Positions 27,822 through 36,584 of a DNA stretch of 64,000 bases are shown piece after piece. The first letter of the stretch is position 1. Every line of letters begins with the position of its first letter. Made by a program: the position numbers and the translations under genes. The DNA comes from Leekyejoonella antrihumi (GTDB lineage: Bacteria; Actinomycetota; Actinomycetes; Actinomycetales; Dermatophilaceae). Below the pieces are notes generated by a model. The model searched no databases. It was given only the letters and a program-made list of their open reading frames with translations, and was not told where the DNA came from. The stretch is from NCBI RefSeq assembly GCF_007845645.1, contig NZ_VCQV01000005.1, forward strand, positions 62,001 to 126,000, written 5' to 3'.

Positions 27822-28796
27822 GTGAGCCGTTTCACTGCATCCTCCTGGGCCACGGCCTGGACCTTTTCGCCGTTCGGCGTGATTCTGGCCCTGCTGCTGA
27901 TCGGCGGGTATGCCGTGCTGTGGCGCGCCGCGCGCCGCCGCGGCGTCCGCTGGCCGCTGTGGAAGACGCTGGCCTTCCTGCTGCTCGGGGTCGCCCCGCT
28001 GCTCTATGTCACCTGCGGCGCGATCGGGGTGTATCGCACGACCTTCTTCTGGATGTTCGGCGCGCAGATCGCGGTGCTGTCCGCCGTGACGCCGACCGGC
28101 CTGGCGCTCGGCGATCCCATCGGCTTGCTGACCCATGTCACGGGTCCGGACACCTGGGTGCACCGAGCTCTGCACAGCAGGGCCTCGCGCGTCCTGATGT
28201 TCCCCATGGTCGGATCCCTGATGGCCGTCGCGAGCATCATGCTCATCTTCTTCACCGGGTACGCCCAGGCCGCCACCCGAAGTGCACCGATCGGTGTCCT
28301 CGCCGACCTGCAGGTCCTGATCATCGGGATGCTGGTCGTGCTCCCCCTGATCACCGAGGATCTGCTGCCGGCGTGGGCCGGTCCGGGCGTGCGCACGTTC
28401 TTGTCCATCATCGACGGCCTGCTCGACGCGATCCCGGGGATCCTCGTGATGACCTCGTTCAGCATTCTGGCTCCGCGCTTTCCGGGGTTCGAGGCGTCGG
28501 CGGCACCACTGCGCGACGGAATGACTCATCTGCTCGACCAGAAGTACACCGGTGGGGCCCTGCTGGCGATCGCCGAGGTGATCGGCATACCCCTGATGGG
28601 TGCCGTCTTCGTGGACTGGATGCGGTCCGACGACGCCGAGGCGCGCGAGGCAGACGCCCGCCTGGACGAGCAGGCGACAGCCGTGGCGAGCCGCGTCGCG
28701 GACCATGACGCCGATCCGGCGCCGTCCGACCAGCCCTGGTGGCTGAGCGACCCGCGCATGGCCGGCCGGTTCCATCGTCCCGGAGACGACGACTAG
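27822..28796 (+). CDS. CtaG-family cytochrome c oxidase assembly membrane protein
   Basis: 324 residues with about seven membrane helices and a hydrophilic C terminus. The pattern TFFWMFGAQIAVLSAVTPTG, LALGDPIGL, GSLMAVASIMLIFFTGY, ITEDLLPAWAGPG and AIPGILVMTSF matches the actinobacterial CtaG_Cox11-type family (PF09678), often annotated as a copper-delivery factor for cytochrome oxidase. No cox genes are near. GTG start. The stop overlaps the GTG of the next gene by one base. Confidence 0.8.
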   Translation: MSRFTASSWATAWTFSPFGVILALLLIGGYAVLWRAARRRGVRWPLWKTLAFLLLGVAPLLYVTCGAIGVYRTTFFWMFGAQIAVLSAVTPTGLALGDPIGLLTHVTGPDTWVHRALHSRASRVLMFPMVGSLMAVASIMLIFFTGYAQAATRSAPIGVLADLQVLIIGMLVVLPLITEDLLPAWAGPGVRTFLSIIDGLLDAIPGILVMTSFSILAPRFPGFEASAAPLRDGMTHLLDQKYTGGALLAIAEVIGIPLMGAVFVDWMRSDDAEAREADARLDEQATAVASRVADHDADPAPSDQPWWLSDPRMAGRFHRPGDDD

Positions 28797-29455
28797 TGCC
28801 GGCACTGATCGCGCGGTGGTCCAACGACGTGACCGCCCTGTCGCCGGGCGCAGACCCCGATCGGGTGCTTGACACCGGCGCCGACCTGCTGCGCCGGTGG
28901 ACGCAGCCGCATCGCCACTACCACACCACCCAGCACCTGGCGGAGGTCTTCTGGGCGCTGGAGGAGGTGCTCGACGACGAGCCGCTTGCCCGGGTGGGCC
29001 GACTCGCGGGCTGGCTGCACGACGCGGTGTACGCCGTCGGCCCGGCCGCCGGTGCGAACGAGCGGCTCAGCGCCGAGCTGGCGCGCGATCTGCTGCCGCC
29101 GCTCGGCATAGACTCCGCCACGGTCCAGACGGTTGGCGAGCTGGTCGAGATGACCGCCGATCATGACCCGGCCGCCGGCTCAAGCCTCGGCGATGCCTTC
29201 CATGACGCGGACCTGTGGATCCTCAGCGCCCCGCCCCTGCGGTTCGACGAGTACTGCGACCAGGTCCGTGCGGAGTATGCGCAGGTGCCGGACACGTCCT
29301 ACGCCCAGGGACGCGGTGCGATCCTGCAACCGCTGCTCCAGCGCGATCAGCTCTATCGCACATCGCATGCGCAGACGACATGGACGGACGCGGCCAGGCG
29401 CAACCTCACGCGCGAGCTCGACCGCCTCGCCACCACGACCTTGAGCACCCCCTGA
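28796..29455 (+). CDS. HD-domain metal-dependent phosphohydrolase-like protein
   Basis: 219 residues. Histidines and aspartates typical of the HD superfamily: HRHYHTTQHL (about 39-48), AGWLHDAVY (about 72-80), and AFHDADLWIL further on, as in the COG4339 group of predicted metal-dependent hydrolases. Substrate unknown. GTG at 28796 overlaps the upstream TAG by one base; the frame is open 19 codons further upstream but that would overlap the CtaG gene. Confidence 0.82.
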   Translation: MPALIARWSNDVTALSPGADPDRVLDTGADLLRRWTQPHRHYHTTQHLAEVFWALEEVLDDEPLARVGRLAGWLHDAVYAVGPAAGANERLSAELARDLLPPLGIDSATVQTVGELVEMTADHDPAAGSSLGDAFHDADLWILSAPPLRFDEYCDQVRAEYAQVPDTSYAQGRGAILQPLLQRDQLYRTSHAQTTWTDAARRNLTRELDRLATTTLSTP

Positions 29456-29496
29456 CCACCCGCTGCCCACCCCCCTTGACCCGACCAACACCGCCG

Positions 29497-29528
29497 AGTT
29501 GTGCACTTTGGACCCAAAGTGCACAACT
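29497..29528. terminator. Perfect 14-bp palindrome between convergent genes
   Basis: AGTTGTGCACTTTG (29497-29510) and CAAAGTGCACAACT (29515-29528) pair perfectly around GACC. It is 42 bp after the HD gene stop and 14 bp before the end of the convergent glycosylase gene, suited to a bidirectional terminator, though no T-tract follows on either strand. Confidence 0.6.
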
Positions 29529-29541
29529 GGGGGCTTGACTC

Positions 29542-30366
29542 TCAGCGGCGGCGCTGGCAGCGGCCGCACCAGAAGAGGTTGCGTCCGGCCACGACCTTGG
29601 TGTGAATCCGGCTGCCGCAGACGTGGCATGCCTGCCCCGCGCGCTTGTACACGGCATACGTCGGGTCGCTGATCGATGCAGCACCGGTGCGCGCCGCCCG
29701 CTCTTCCAGGTCGAGCAGCTCGTCCTCGTCGGTGACGATCCGCCCGGTGATGACGCCGACGGCAAGCAGCCGCACCAGGTCGGTCCAGATCGCGTCCCAG
29801 GTCGGCCGCCGGATCTGACGTCCGGCCCGGAACGGGTCGACTCGGTGGCGAAACAGCACCTCACAGCGGTAGAGGTTGCCCACACCCGCAAGGACCGACT
29901 GGTCCATCAGCAGCTCCGCGATGCTGCGCCCGCTGCGGTGTAACCGCGTCCATGCCCGCTCCGGATCTGACTGCGGATGCAGCGGATCCGGACCGAGCCG
30001 GGCAATGACCGCAGCAACCTCCTCGGGCGTGCGGACGGCGCACAGTGTCGGTCCACGCAGGTCGGCCACCGCGCTGTCGGAGCTGATTCGCAGGCGCACC
30101 TGACCGACCGGTGGCGGCAGGGCTCCGGCATACGGGACGACCGAGAACTTGCCGATCAGGCCGAGGTGCACATGCAGGTAGCGTTCCCGGCCGAACTCCA
30201 CGAACAGCTGCTTGCCGACGGAGTCTGCGTGCAGCAGCCGCAGGCCGTCCAGCAGCGCGGCGCCGTCGGCGAAGCGTCCCTGCGGACTGCTGACCCGGGG
30301 GTCGCTGCCGGCGAACGCATCGTCCAGCGCCGTCGCGAGTCGTCGCAGGGTGTGGCCTTCGGGCAT
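29542..30366 (-). CDS. Fpg/Nei-family DNA glycosylase (endonuclease VIII-like)
   Basis: 274-residue bifunctional glycosylase/AP lyase for oxidised bases. The catalytic Pro2-Glu3 (MPEGHTLRRLA) requires the ATG at 30366; an ATG two codons earlier would bury the proline. Helix-two-turn-helix LMDQSVLAGVGNLYRCEVLF and the C-terminal zinc finger C-x2-C-x16-C-x2-C (CHVC...CGRC) are intact. Sequence resembles the actinobacterial Nei2 branch rather than Fpg/MutM. Confidence 0.9.
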   Translation of the reverse strand: MPEGHTLRRLATALDDAFAGSDPRVSSPQGRFADGAALLDGLRLLHADSVGKQLFVEFGRERYLHVHLGLIGKFSVVPYAGALPPPVGQVRLRISSDSAVADLRGPTLCAVRTPEEVAAVIARLGPDPLHPQSDPERAWTRLHRSGRSIAELLMDQSVLAGVGNLYRCEVLFRHRVDPFRAGRQIRRPTWDAIWTDLVRLLAVGVITGRIVTDEDELLDLEERAARTGAASISDPTYAVYKRAGQACHVCGSRIHTKVVAGRNLFWCGRCQRRR

Positions 30367-30800
30367 GCGCACAGTCTGGCGCAGACCGAGACGGTCAGGA
30401 GGGGCGGGCTGCAGCAGTCGGCGGATGCGGCACGCCCTTGCGCAGGACAGGGGGTGGTGGTTACGGCCAGGACTGCGGGCAGCCCCTTGGACGGGGCCGA
30501 CGCGAGCACAGTCATCGCATGGCCTTCGCCAAAGCGCTTCGTTGTCCGCGGCAGGCCGCTGAGCCGATCCCAGTGAACCCGGCGATGATGGGCGGCACCG
30601 CTGCCTGTGCGCGCTGCGACGCCGCAGGCGAGGGAAGGGATCCGGATGCGACGGCCTCCGGCAGTGACACGCCGTCCAGCGTCACTTGGTCGGCAAGCGT
30701 CCAGTCGGTGGCGCGTCTGCGACGTTCGACCACCCACAGCGCCGTGATCGTCTGGTCAGCCCGACAACAGGATGCCGAAATCAGTTGCCCACAGGCCAGC
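30367..30800. other. 434-bp gap without a confident gene
   Basis: Lies between the glycosylase start and the methyltransferase stop. The longest minus-strand candidate (30512-30733, 73 codons, GTG start, MVERRRRATDWTLADQVTLD) has no homology I can name and no clear RBS. An overlapping minus-strand frame (MTVLASAPSKGLPAVLA) is equally unsupported. It may be a decayed gene or a long leader of the glycosylase. Confidence 0.4.
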
Positions 30801-31811
30801 TCACGACGCGTCCGCTGTGCGCCTCTCGCGCAGCCTGCGACTGCGCGCCAGGGTGTATGCCGTGGGCGTCACCCCGTTGTAGCGCACGACTCGCTCTCGC
30901 ACGATCTTCAGGCCGTGCGTGCGCGCGACGGCGTCCTTGAGCAGTCGCTTGTCGTCGCTGAGCAGAACGCAGCGACCATCCGAGGTCAGGACACGTTCGA
31001 TCTCTCGAAGTGCAGCGGGGTAGAGCGTGCGATTCGCCTCGTTCGAACCGATGCGCTTGCCGAACGGCAGATCCGTGACCACCCGGTCGACGCTGTGATC
31101 CGCGACCTCGAGCGCAGTCGCGTCCCCCTGCCGGACCGAGACTCGCTCGGTCAGCCCGAGCCTACGAAGGTTGCCGGCTGCCAAGTCGACTGCCTCTGCG
31201 AGCGCATCGACAACAAGGCCGTCGCCGGTGGGCCGCACCAGGGCGTCCACGATCGGCACGGAACCCACCCCCCCGCACGGGTCGAGCAGCACGCCCTCGG
31301 CCGGCACCTTCGCCAGTCGCACGGCGCACGCTGCGACCGCCACCGGCGTCGCCGCAGGCAGCCGGTCGAGCCGGCCGAACCGGGCGGCCCAGCGCAGCGG
31401 CCCGATGTCGGCGCGCGAGGTGGCCAGGTCGAGGTTCACATCCCAGTCGCCCGGTGAGTTGATCCAGCCGAGTGCACGATCTACCTCCGCGATCACCGCA
31501 TCCCGCTGCACGGGATCGCCGGGCGAGTGGACTCGGTAGTGGACGATCCGGTCGACACCGACCCGTTCGCACAGCCTCCCGACCGCCGCCTCCCGCAACG
31601 AGATGGCGACTCCGGTGGACAGGTCCAACGGCACCGACACCTGGTCGATCGCGGTCGCGTGCTCGAGGAAGGTCAGGTCGCCGATGCTCTCCACCAGCAG
31701 CAGTCCTGGGTCGATCTGCCGCGCGCGGACCCCGTCGTCCTCCAGCAGGTCCCCGCGCACGAGATCCTCGAAGCCCACCGGGCAGGTCAGGACGAGGCGC
31801 CGGCTGCTCAC
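30801..31811 (-). CDS. TrmN/THUMP-type RNA methyltransferase
   Basis: 336 residues. N-terminal THUMP-like RNA-binding part and a C-terminal Rossmann methyltransferase with SAM-binding LLDPCGGVGSVPI and the catalytic motif IV variant TDLPFGKRIGS, characteristic of the Trm14/TrmN/THUMPD3 group that makes N2-methylguanosine in tRNA. The exact RNA target is not shown by sequence. It follows pnp on the same strand, separated by a large palindrome. Confidence 0.8.
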   Translation of the reverse strand: MSSRRLVLTCPVGFEDLVRGDLLEDDGVRARQIDPGLLLVESIGDLTFLEHATAIDQVSVPLDLSTGVAISLREAAVGRLCERVGVDRIVHYRVHSPGDPVQRDAVIAEVDRALGWINSPGDWDVNLDLATSRADIGPLRWAARFGRLDRLPAATPVAVAACAVRLAKVPAEGVLLDPCGGVGSVPIVDALVRPTGDGLVVDALAEAVDLAAGNLRRLGLTERVSVRQGDATALEVADHSVDRVVTDLPFGKRIGSNEANRTLYPAALREIERVLTSDGRCVLLSDDKRLLKDAVARTHGLKIVRERVVRYNGVTPTAYTLARSRRLRERRTADAS

Positions 31812-31855
31812 CCGGTCAGACTACGGGCTCTGCCTGCCCGCCCCACGAACGACTT

Positions 31856-31933
31856 CCGCCGAGTGGAGTAGAAAACCCTCGAGTGGAGTGCCTATATGTA
31901 CTCCACTCGAGGGTTACGTGCTCCACTCGGCGG
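31856..31933. repeat. Large nested palindrome between pnp and the methyltransferase gene
   Basis: Outer arms CCGCCGAGTGGAG (31856-31868) and CTCCACTCGGCGG (31921-31933) enclose inner arms AACCCTCGAGTGGAGT (31874-31889) and ACTCCACTCGAGGGTT (31900-31915) around a 10-nt loop. The motif CGAGTGGAGT occurs in both arms, making it a repeat within a palindrome. It starts 19 nt past the pnp stop and could terminate pnp or stabilise its 3' end. Confidence 0.75.
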
Positions 31934-31951
31934 TTAAAGCCGATCGATCGA

Positions 31952-34363
31952 TCAGTCGGTGGCTTCGGCCTCAGGGGCCTTGTCACCGGCGTCTCCACGA
32001 CCACGGCCACGACGGCGACGGCCGCGCGGACGGCGCTCGCCGCCCTCGGCGGTCGCGTCGTCGTCGGCGGACTCGGAGTCGTTGGCCTCCGGTGCCGCAT
32101 CGGCGGCGGGTGCCGACTCCACCGGAGCCGACTCGTCAGGAGCAGCGTCGGCGGGAGCATCCCCGGCGGCGTCCTTCTCCTCCACGACCCCGAGGGACAG
32201 CTTGCCGCGCGGGTCGATCTCCTTGAGCTCGACCTGCACCTTCTGACCGACCTTGAGGACGTCCTCCACATTGTCGATCCGCTTGCCGCCGACCAGCTTG
32301 CGCACCTCGGAGATGTGCAGCAGGCCGTCCTTGCCCGGGAGCAGGGAGACGAACGCACCGAACGTCACGGTCTTGACGACCGTGCCGAGGAAGCGCTCAC
32401 CGATCTCCGGCATCTGCGGGTTCGCGATCGCGTTGACCGCGGCACGCGCGGCCTCCGCGGACGGACCATCGACCGCACCGATGTAGACCGTGCCGTCGTC
32501 CTCGATCGAGATGTCGGCGCCGGTGTCCTCCTGGATCTGGTTGATCATCTTGCCCTTCGGGCCGATGACCTCACCGATCTTGTCCACCGGGACCTTGACG
32601 CTGATGACGCGAGGAGCGAACGGGCTCATCTCGTCCGGACCGTCGATGGCCTCGTTCATGACATCCAGGATGTGCAGACGTGCCTCGCGGGCCTGGGTCA
32701 GCGCGCCGGCCAGCACGTCGGCGGGGATGCCGGCGAGCTTGGTGTCCAGCTGAATGGCGGTGACGAACTCCCGCGTGCCGGCGACCTTGAAGTCCATGTC
32801 GCCGAAGGCGTCCTCGGCACCGAGGATGTCGGTCATCGCGGCATACTGCGTCTTGCCGTCGACCTGCGCCGACACCAGACCCATCGCGATGCCGGCGACC
32901 GGTGCACGCAGCGGCACACCGGCGTTGAGCAGGGCCAGCGTCGAGGCGCAGACCGAACCCATCGAGGTGGAGCCGTTGGAGCTGAGAGCCTCCGACACCT
33001 GGCGGATCGCGTAGGGGAACTCCTCGCGCGTCGGCAGCACCGGCATCAGGGCGCGCTCGGCAAGCGCACCGTGACCGATCTCGCGACGCTTCGGGGAGCC
33101 GACGCGACCGGTCTCACCGGTGCTGTAGGGCGGGAAGTTGTAGTTGTGCATGTAGCGCTTGCGCTTCTCCGGCGACAGCGTGTCGAGCATCTGCTCCATG
33201 CGCAGCATGTTCAGTGTGGTGACACCCATGATCTGGGTCTCGCCGCGCTCGAAGATCGCCGAGCCGTGCACCCGCGGGAGCACCTCGACCTCTGCGGACA
33301 GCGCGCGGATGTCGGCCAGACCGCGACCGTCGATGCGGACCTTCTCGGTCAGGATCCGCTCACGCACGAGCTTCTTCTGGACCGCCTTGAACGCTGCCGA
33401 GACCTCCTTCTCGCGACCCTCGAAGCGCTTGCCCTCTCCGGCCAGCTCCTCCTTGAGTGCGCTCTTGAGCTCGTCCAGCTTCTCTTCGCGGTCCTGCTTG
33501 CCGGCAATGGTCAGCGCGGCACGCTGCTGCTCGGTGGTGTCCTTCTCGACGGCCTCGAAGACGTCGTCCTGGTAGTCCAGGAACAGCGGGAAGTCCTGCA
33601 CCGGCCTGGCGGCCTTGCTCGCCAGCTCGGACTGCGCCTCGCACAGCACGCGGATGAACTTCTTGGCGGCCTCCAGGCCCTCGGCAACCGACTCCTCGGT
33701 GGGAGCCGCCTTGCCCTGGTTCTTGACCAGGTCCCAGGTGGCAACGGTGGACTCTGCCTCGACCATCATGATGGCGACATCGTCGTCCATGATGCGGCCG
33801 GCGACGACCATGTCGAAGGTTGAGCGCTCGGCATCCGAGAAGTTCGGGAACGCGACCCACTGGCCGTCGATCAGGGACAGCCGGGTGGCGCCGATCGGGC
33901 CGCTGAAGGGCAGGCCGGAGATCTGCGTCGACGCCGAGGCGGCATTGATGGCCACCACGTCGTACTGGTGCTCGGGGTTGAGCGAGAGCACGGTGATGAC
34001 GACCTGGACCTCGTTGCGCAGACCCTTGACGAACGCGGGGCGCAGCGGGCGGTCGATCAGTCGGCAGGTGAGGATCGCGTCCGTGGACGGACGACCCTCA
34101 CGGCGGAAGAAGCTGCCCGGGATCTTGCCCGCGGCATACATCCGCTCCTCGACGTCCACCGTCAGCGGGAAGAAGTCGAACTGCTCCTTGGGGTGCTTGC
34201 CGGACGCGGTGGTCGACAGCAGTGCGGTCTCGTCGTCCAGGTAGGCGAGGACGGCGCCGCCGGCCTGCTTGGCCAGCCGACCCGTCTCGAACCGGACGGT
34301 GCGGGTGCCGAATGAACCGTTATCGATGACGGCTTCGGCGAACGTGATTTCTGGACCCTCCAT
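31952..34363 (-). CDS. pnp: Polyribonucleotide nucleotidyltransferase (PNPase/GpsI)
   Basis: 803-residue 3'-5' phosphorolytic exoribonuclease. Two RNase PH domains ([40 protein letters not shown] and, in the second, [20 protein letters not shown]), then KH ([20 protein letters not shown]) and S1 ([20 protein letters not shown]). The C terminus is a low-complexity acidic/Ala stretch followed by an Arg-Gly-rich tail ([15 protein letters not shown]), seen in actinobacterial PNPases. Located downstream of rpsO, as in many bacteria. Confidence 0.97.
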   Translation of the reverse strand: MEGPEITFAEAVIDNGSFGTRTVRFETGRLAKQAGGAVLAYLDDETALLSTTASGKHPKEQFDFFPLTVDVEERMYAAGKIPGSFFRREGRPSTDAILTCRLIDRPLRPAFVKGLRNEVQVVITVLSLNPEHQYDVVAINAASASTQISGLPFSGPIGATRLSLIDGQWVAFPNFSDAERSTFDMVVAGRIMDDDVAIMMVEAESTVATWDLVKNQGKAAPTEESVAEGLEAAKKFIRVLCEAQSELASKAARPVQDFPLFLDYQDDVFEAVEKDTTEQQRAALTIAGKQDREEKLDELKSALKEELAGEGKRFEGREKEVSAAFKAVQKKLVRERILTEKVRIDGRGLADIRALSAEVEVLPRVHGSAIFERGETQIMGVTTLNMLRMEQMLDTLSPEKRKRYMHNYNFPPYSTGETGRVGSPKRREIGHGALAERALMPVLPTREEFPYAIRQVSEALSSNGSTSMGSVCASTLALLNAGVPLRAPVAGIAMGLVSAQVDGKTQYAAMTDILGAEDAFGDMDFKVAGTREFVTAIQLDTKLAGIPADVLAGALTQAREARLHILDVMNEAIDGPDEMSPFAPRVISVKVPVDKIGEVIGPKGKMINQIQEDTGADISIEDDGTVYIGAVDGPSAEAARAAVNAIANPQMPEIGERFLGTVVKTVTFGAFVSLLPGKDGLLHISEVRKLVGGKRIDNVEDVLKVGQKVQVELKEIDPRGKLSLGVVEEKDAAGDAPADAAPDESAPVESAPAADAAPEANDSESADDDATAEGGERRPRGRRRRGRGRGDAGDKAPEAEATD

Positions 34364-34483
34364 TGGGCCCTCCTCTTCTTGTTGCTTCGTCCGCGCATCG
34401 TCGTTGTGCGCGGGCTTCGTTCTGCCAGAGGGTATGCCGGGTGCTCAGTTGAGCGTCGGCGGTACGTCCCCCTGCATACACGT

Positions 34484-34513
34484 CAAGGCGACTGCCGGTC
34501 GGCAGTCGCCTTG
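34484..34513 (-). terminator. rpsO-pnp intergenic hairpin
   Basis: CAAGGCGACTGCC (34484-34496) and GGCAGTCGCCTTG (34501-34513) pair perfectly around GGTC, 20 nt past the rpsO stop and 120 nt before the pnp start. Position corresponds to the rpsO terminator/processing region known from E. coli. Without a U-run it may be a processing site or partial terminator. Confidence 0.7.
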
Positions 34514-34532
34514 AACGTATAGGTCTGTGGTG

Positions 34533-34802
34533 TTATCGGCGCAGGCCCAGTCGCTTGATCAAGGAGCGGTAGCGCTCCACGTCGACCGACTCGAGGTAGC
34601 GCAGCATCCGCTTGCGCTGACCCACGAGCAGCAGCAGACCACGACGGCTGTGGTGGTCGTGCGGGTGCTGGCGGGCGTGCTCGGTGAGATCCCGGATGCG
34701 CTGGGTGAGCATCGCCACCTGGACCTCGGGGGAACCGGTGTCGCCCTCCGTAGTGGCGTACTCGGAGATGATCTGCTGCTTGACTGCACTTTCCAAAGGC
34801 AT
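34533..34802 (-). CDS. rpsO: 30S ribosomal protein S15
   Basis: 89 residues, exact family length: [72 protein letters not shown]. Binds 16S rRNA early in 30S assembly. First gene of an rpsO-pnp unit. Confidence 0.98.
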   Translation of the reverse strand: MPLESAVKQQIISEYATTEGDTGSPEVQVAMLTQRIRDLTEHARQHPHDHHSRRGLLLLVGQRKRMLRYLESVDVERYRSLIKRLGLRR

Positions 34803-34978
34803 AAGTCGGCGACTTCCTGTTCTCTCATCGTTGCGCGGTGCTCCTGGGCATGTTCACCAGAGCGCTCTGGATCCGCGGCCGTTCTACGGCACCTCAAGGC
34901 TAGCAGTCACGTGGCCGGTGCCCTAATCAGCCGATGTGGGCACCCTCGCACCGCTCGGCCCTGGCAGACTTGGCCGAC

Positions 34979-35491
34979 ATGAAGCCCAGGGGATCAGCGG
35001 AACGGGACCGCTACCAGACCGAGGTCGCCGCCTACGTGGCCGCCGGCGGCAATGAGCAGATCCAGCGGGTCGTGACCGCTGTGCACGGACTGCACCGGAT
35101 GCTCGAGCAGTGGTACACAGTCCAGCTGCAGGACCTCGACCTGACCTCGGGTGAGTGGGCCGTGATCTCCCAGATCGCGACCGCACAGCCCGACGAGGTC
35201 GTCACACCGTCGGCGCTGGCGGCGTCCGCGGCAATCGCTCCGTCCTCGATGACGCACCGGTTGGACCGGATGGCGCAGCGCGCCCTGATCACGCGCGAGC
35301 CGGACGAGTCCAATCGCACCCGCATCATCGTGGGACTGACGGACGCGGGCTGGGCAATGTTCACCCAGGTGGTGCGCGACTCCGAGGCGCTCGAGTCGGA
35401 CGTGCTGCGTCCGCTCACCGATCGTCAGCGGGAGCAGCTGGCGACCCTGCTGGAGCGGGCGATCGCGGGCATCGACCAGGAGATGGACTAG
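34979..35491 (+). CDS. MarR-family transcriptional regulator
   Basis: 170 residues: dimerisation helices around a winged helix (LTSGEWAVISQIATAQPDEV, TPSALAASAAIAPSSMTHRL, ITREPDESNRTRIIVGLTDA). The wing carries the usual DxxxxR pattern. Target unknown; no drug-efflux or catabolic gene is adjacent. ATG at 34979 is preferred over an upstream in-frame ATG at 34934. Confidence 0.85.
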   Translation: MKPRGSAERDRYQTEVAAYVAAGGNEQIQRVVTAVHGLHRMLEQWYTVQLQDLDLTSGEWAVISQIATAQPDEVVTPSALAASAAIAPSSMTHRLDRMAQRALITREPDESNRTRIIVGLTDAGWAMFTQVVRDSEALESDVLRPLTDRQREQLATLLERAIAGIDQEMD

Positions 35492-35518
35492 GCCTCGACT
35501 AACCCTGCGGAACTGAGG

Positions 35519-35932
35519 TCAGGCCTTGAACCAGATGCCGATCTCGCGCTCGGCGGACTCGGGCGAGTCCGAGCCGTGCACGATGTTGGCCTGGACCTTC
35601 TCGCCCCATTCCCGACCGAGGTCGCCGCGGATCGTGCCCGGCAGGGCCGCGGTCGGGTCGGTGGCACCGGCGAGGCTGCGGAAGCCCTCGATGCAGCGGT
35701 GCCCTTCCACCACGGCGAAGGTCGCCGGTCCGCTCGACATGAAATCGATCAGCGGCTCGTAGAACGGCTTGCCCTGGTGCTCGGCGTAGTGCGCGGCCAG
35801 GCGCTCCCGGTCCGGGGTCTCCACCTTCAGCGCTGCCAGGGTGTAGCCCTTGGCCTCGATCCGGCGGAGAACCTCGCCGGTGAGTCCGCGGCGGTAGCCG
35901 TCCGGCTTGACGATGACGAGGGTCCGTTCCAT
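35519..35932 (-). CDS. ndk: Nucleoside diphosphate kinase
   Basis: 137-residue enzyme balancing NTP pools. MERTLVIVKPDGYRRGLTGE, active-site NIVHGSDSPESAEREI with the phosphorylated His, and IWFKA at the end. The ATG at 35932 gives the family start. It follows the usual actinobacterial ileS/folC-DUF4233-ndk order, except for a uppP fragment inserted between DUF4233 and ndk. Confidence 0.97.
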   Translation of the reverse strand: MERTLVIVKPDGYRRGLTGEVLRRIEAKGYTLAALKVETPDRERLAAHYAEHQGKPFYEPLIDFMSSGPATFAVVEGHRCIEGFRSLAGATDPTAALPGTIRGDLGREWGEKVQANIVHGSDSPESAEREIGIWFKA

Positions 35933-35966
35933 GTGCGCAGTCACGACGCACACCCTAACGACCGCG

Positions 35967-36155
35967 TCAGGACGCGGTGACGACGCCCGTCCCCCGCATC
36001 CCGAAGACGGCGAGCGCGAGCCCGATCCGGTAGTAGACGAACGGTCGGAAATCGTGCGTGGAGATGTAGCGCAGGAACCGCGCGATCACGGCATACCCGA
36101 TGGCGCAGGCCAGCACAGTTGCCACGGCGATCTCGCCCCACGGGGTCCCCTCGAA
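35967..36155 (-). pseudogene. uppP: C-terminal fragment of undecaprenyl-diphosphatase
   Basis: About 60 codons matching only the C terminus of UppP/BacA: TPWGEIAVATVLACAIGYAV, IARFLRYISTHDFRPFVYYR, IGLALAVFGM. The other three-quarters of the gene (more than 200 residues, with both catalytic loops) are absent. The homology begins exactly at a palindromic element (36147-36185), so the break coincides with that repeat. Non-functional. Confidence 0.75.
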
Positions 36156-36185
36156 GTAGCGAGCGCAGCGAGTCACTTCGAGGGG
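36147..36185. repeat. Palindrome at the uppP breakpoint
   Basis: CCCCTCGAAGT (36147-36157) and ACTTCGAGGGG (36175-36185) pair perfectly; the loop repeats GCGAG twice (AGCGAGCGCAGCGAGTC). It fills the junction between the uppP fragment and the DUF4233 stop codon. Confidence 0.75.
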
Positions 36186-36191
36186 TCAAGC

Positions 36192-36584
36192 TCACCCGGG
36201 GTCGTGCGCGGTGAAGTTCTTGGTCATATCGTCCATCTTGCGGCCCTGCACGAGGGCCGTGGCCCACAGCGCGATGAAGATCAGGCCAACCACGAACATC
36301 ATCGGGACTACCACAGCGCTGATCAGGGTGGCGATCTCGATGCTCCATCCGAGGGCGACACCCCACGGACGGCGCAAGGTCCCCGCCGCCATGATGCACA
36401 GCAGCGCGAGCACGATCCCGACCGTGAGGTATGCCGTGTGCGCGGCCTGGCCCTGCGCCTTGGCGAGCGCGTAGGCCACCAGGGCACCGAAGAACACCAC
36501 CAGTGACTGGCTGCCGATCACCAGGGCGGCGAACCGGCGGGTCATCCGCTCCCCCACGCCGTAGAGCAGCAATGACCCGATCAT
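36192..36584 (-). CDS. DUF4233 membrane protein
   Basis: 130 residues with four membrane helices (about 17-38, 47-66, 75-94, 98-115). Matches the DUF4233 family, found almost always directly after folC in actinobacteria. Function unknown. ATG overlaps the folC stop by 4 nt. Confidence 0.85.
   Translation of the reverse strand: MIGSLLLYGVGERMTRRFAALVIGSQSLVVFFGALVAYALAKAQGQAAHTAYLTVGIVLALLCIMAAGTLRRPWGVALGWSIEIATLISAVVVPMMFVVGLIFIALWATALVQGRKMDDMTKNFTAHDPG

Noticed and set aside
31472-33823. Long plus-strand open frame opposite pnp
   Set aside because: Antisense shadow of PNPase; composition is low-complexity and no start signal is present.
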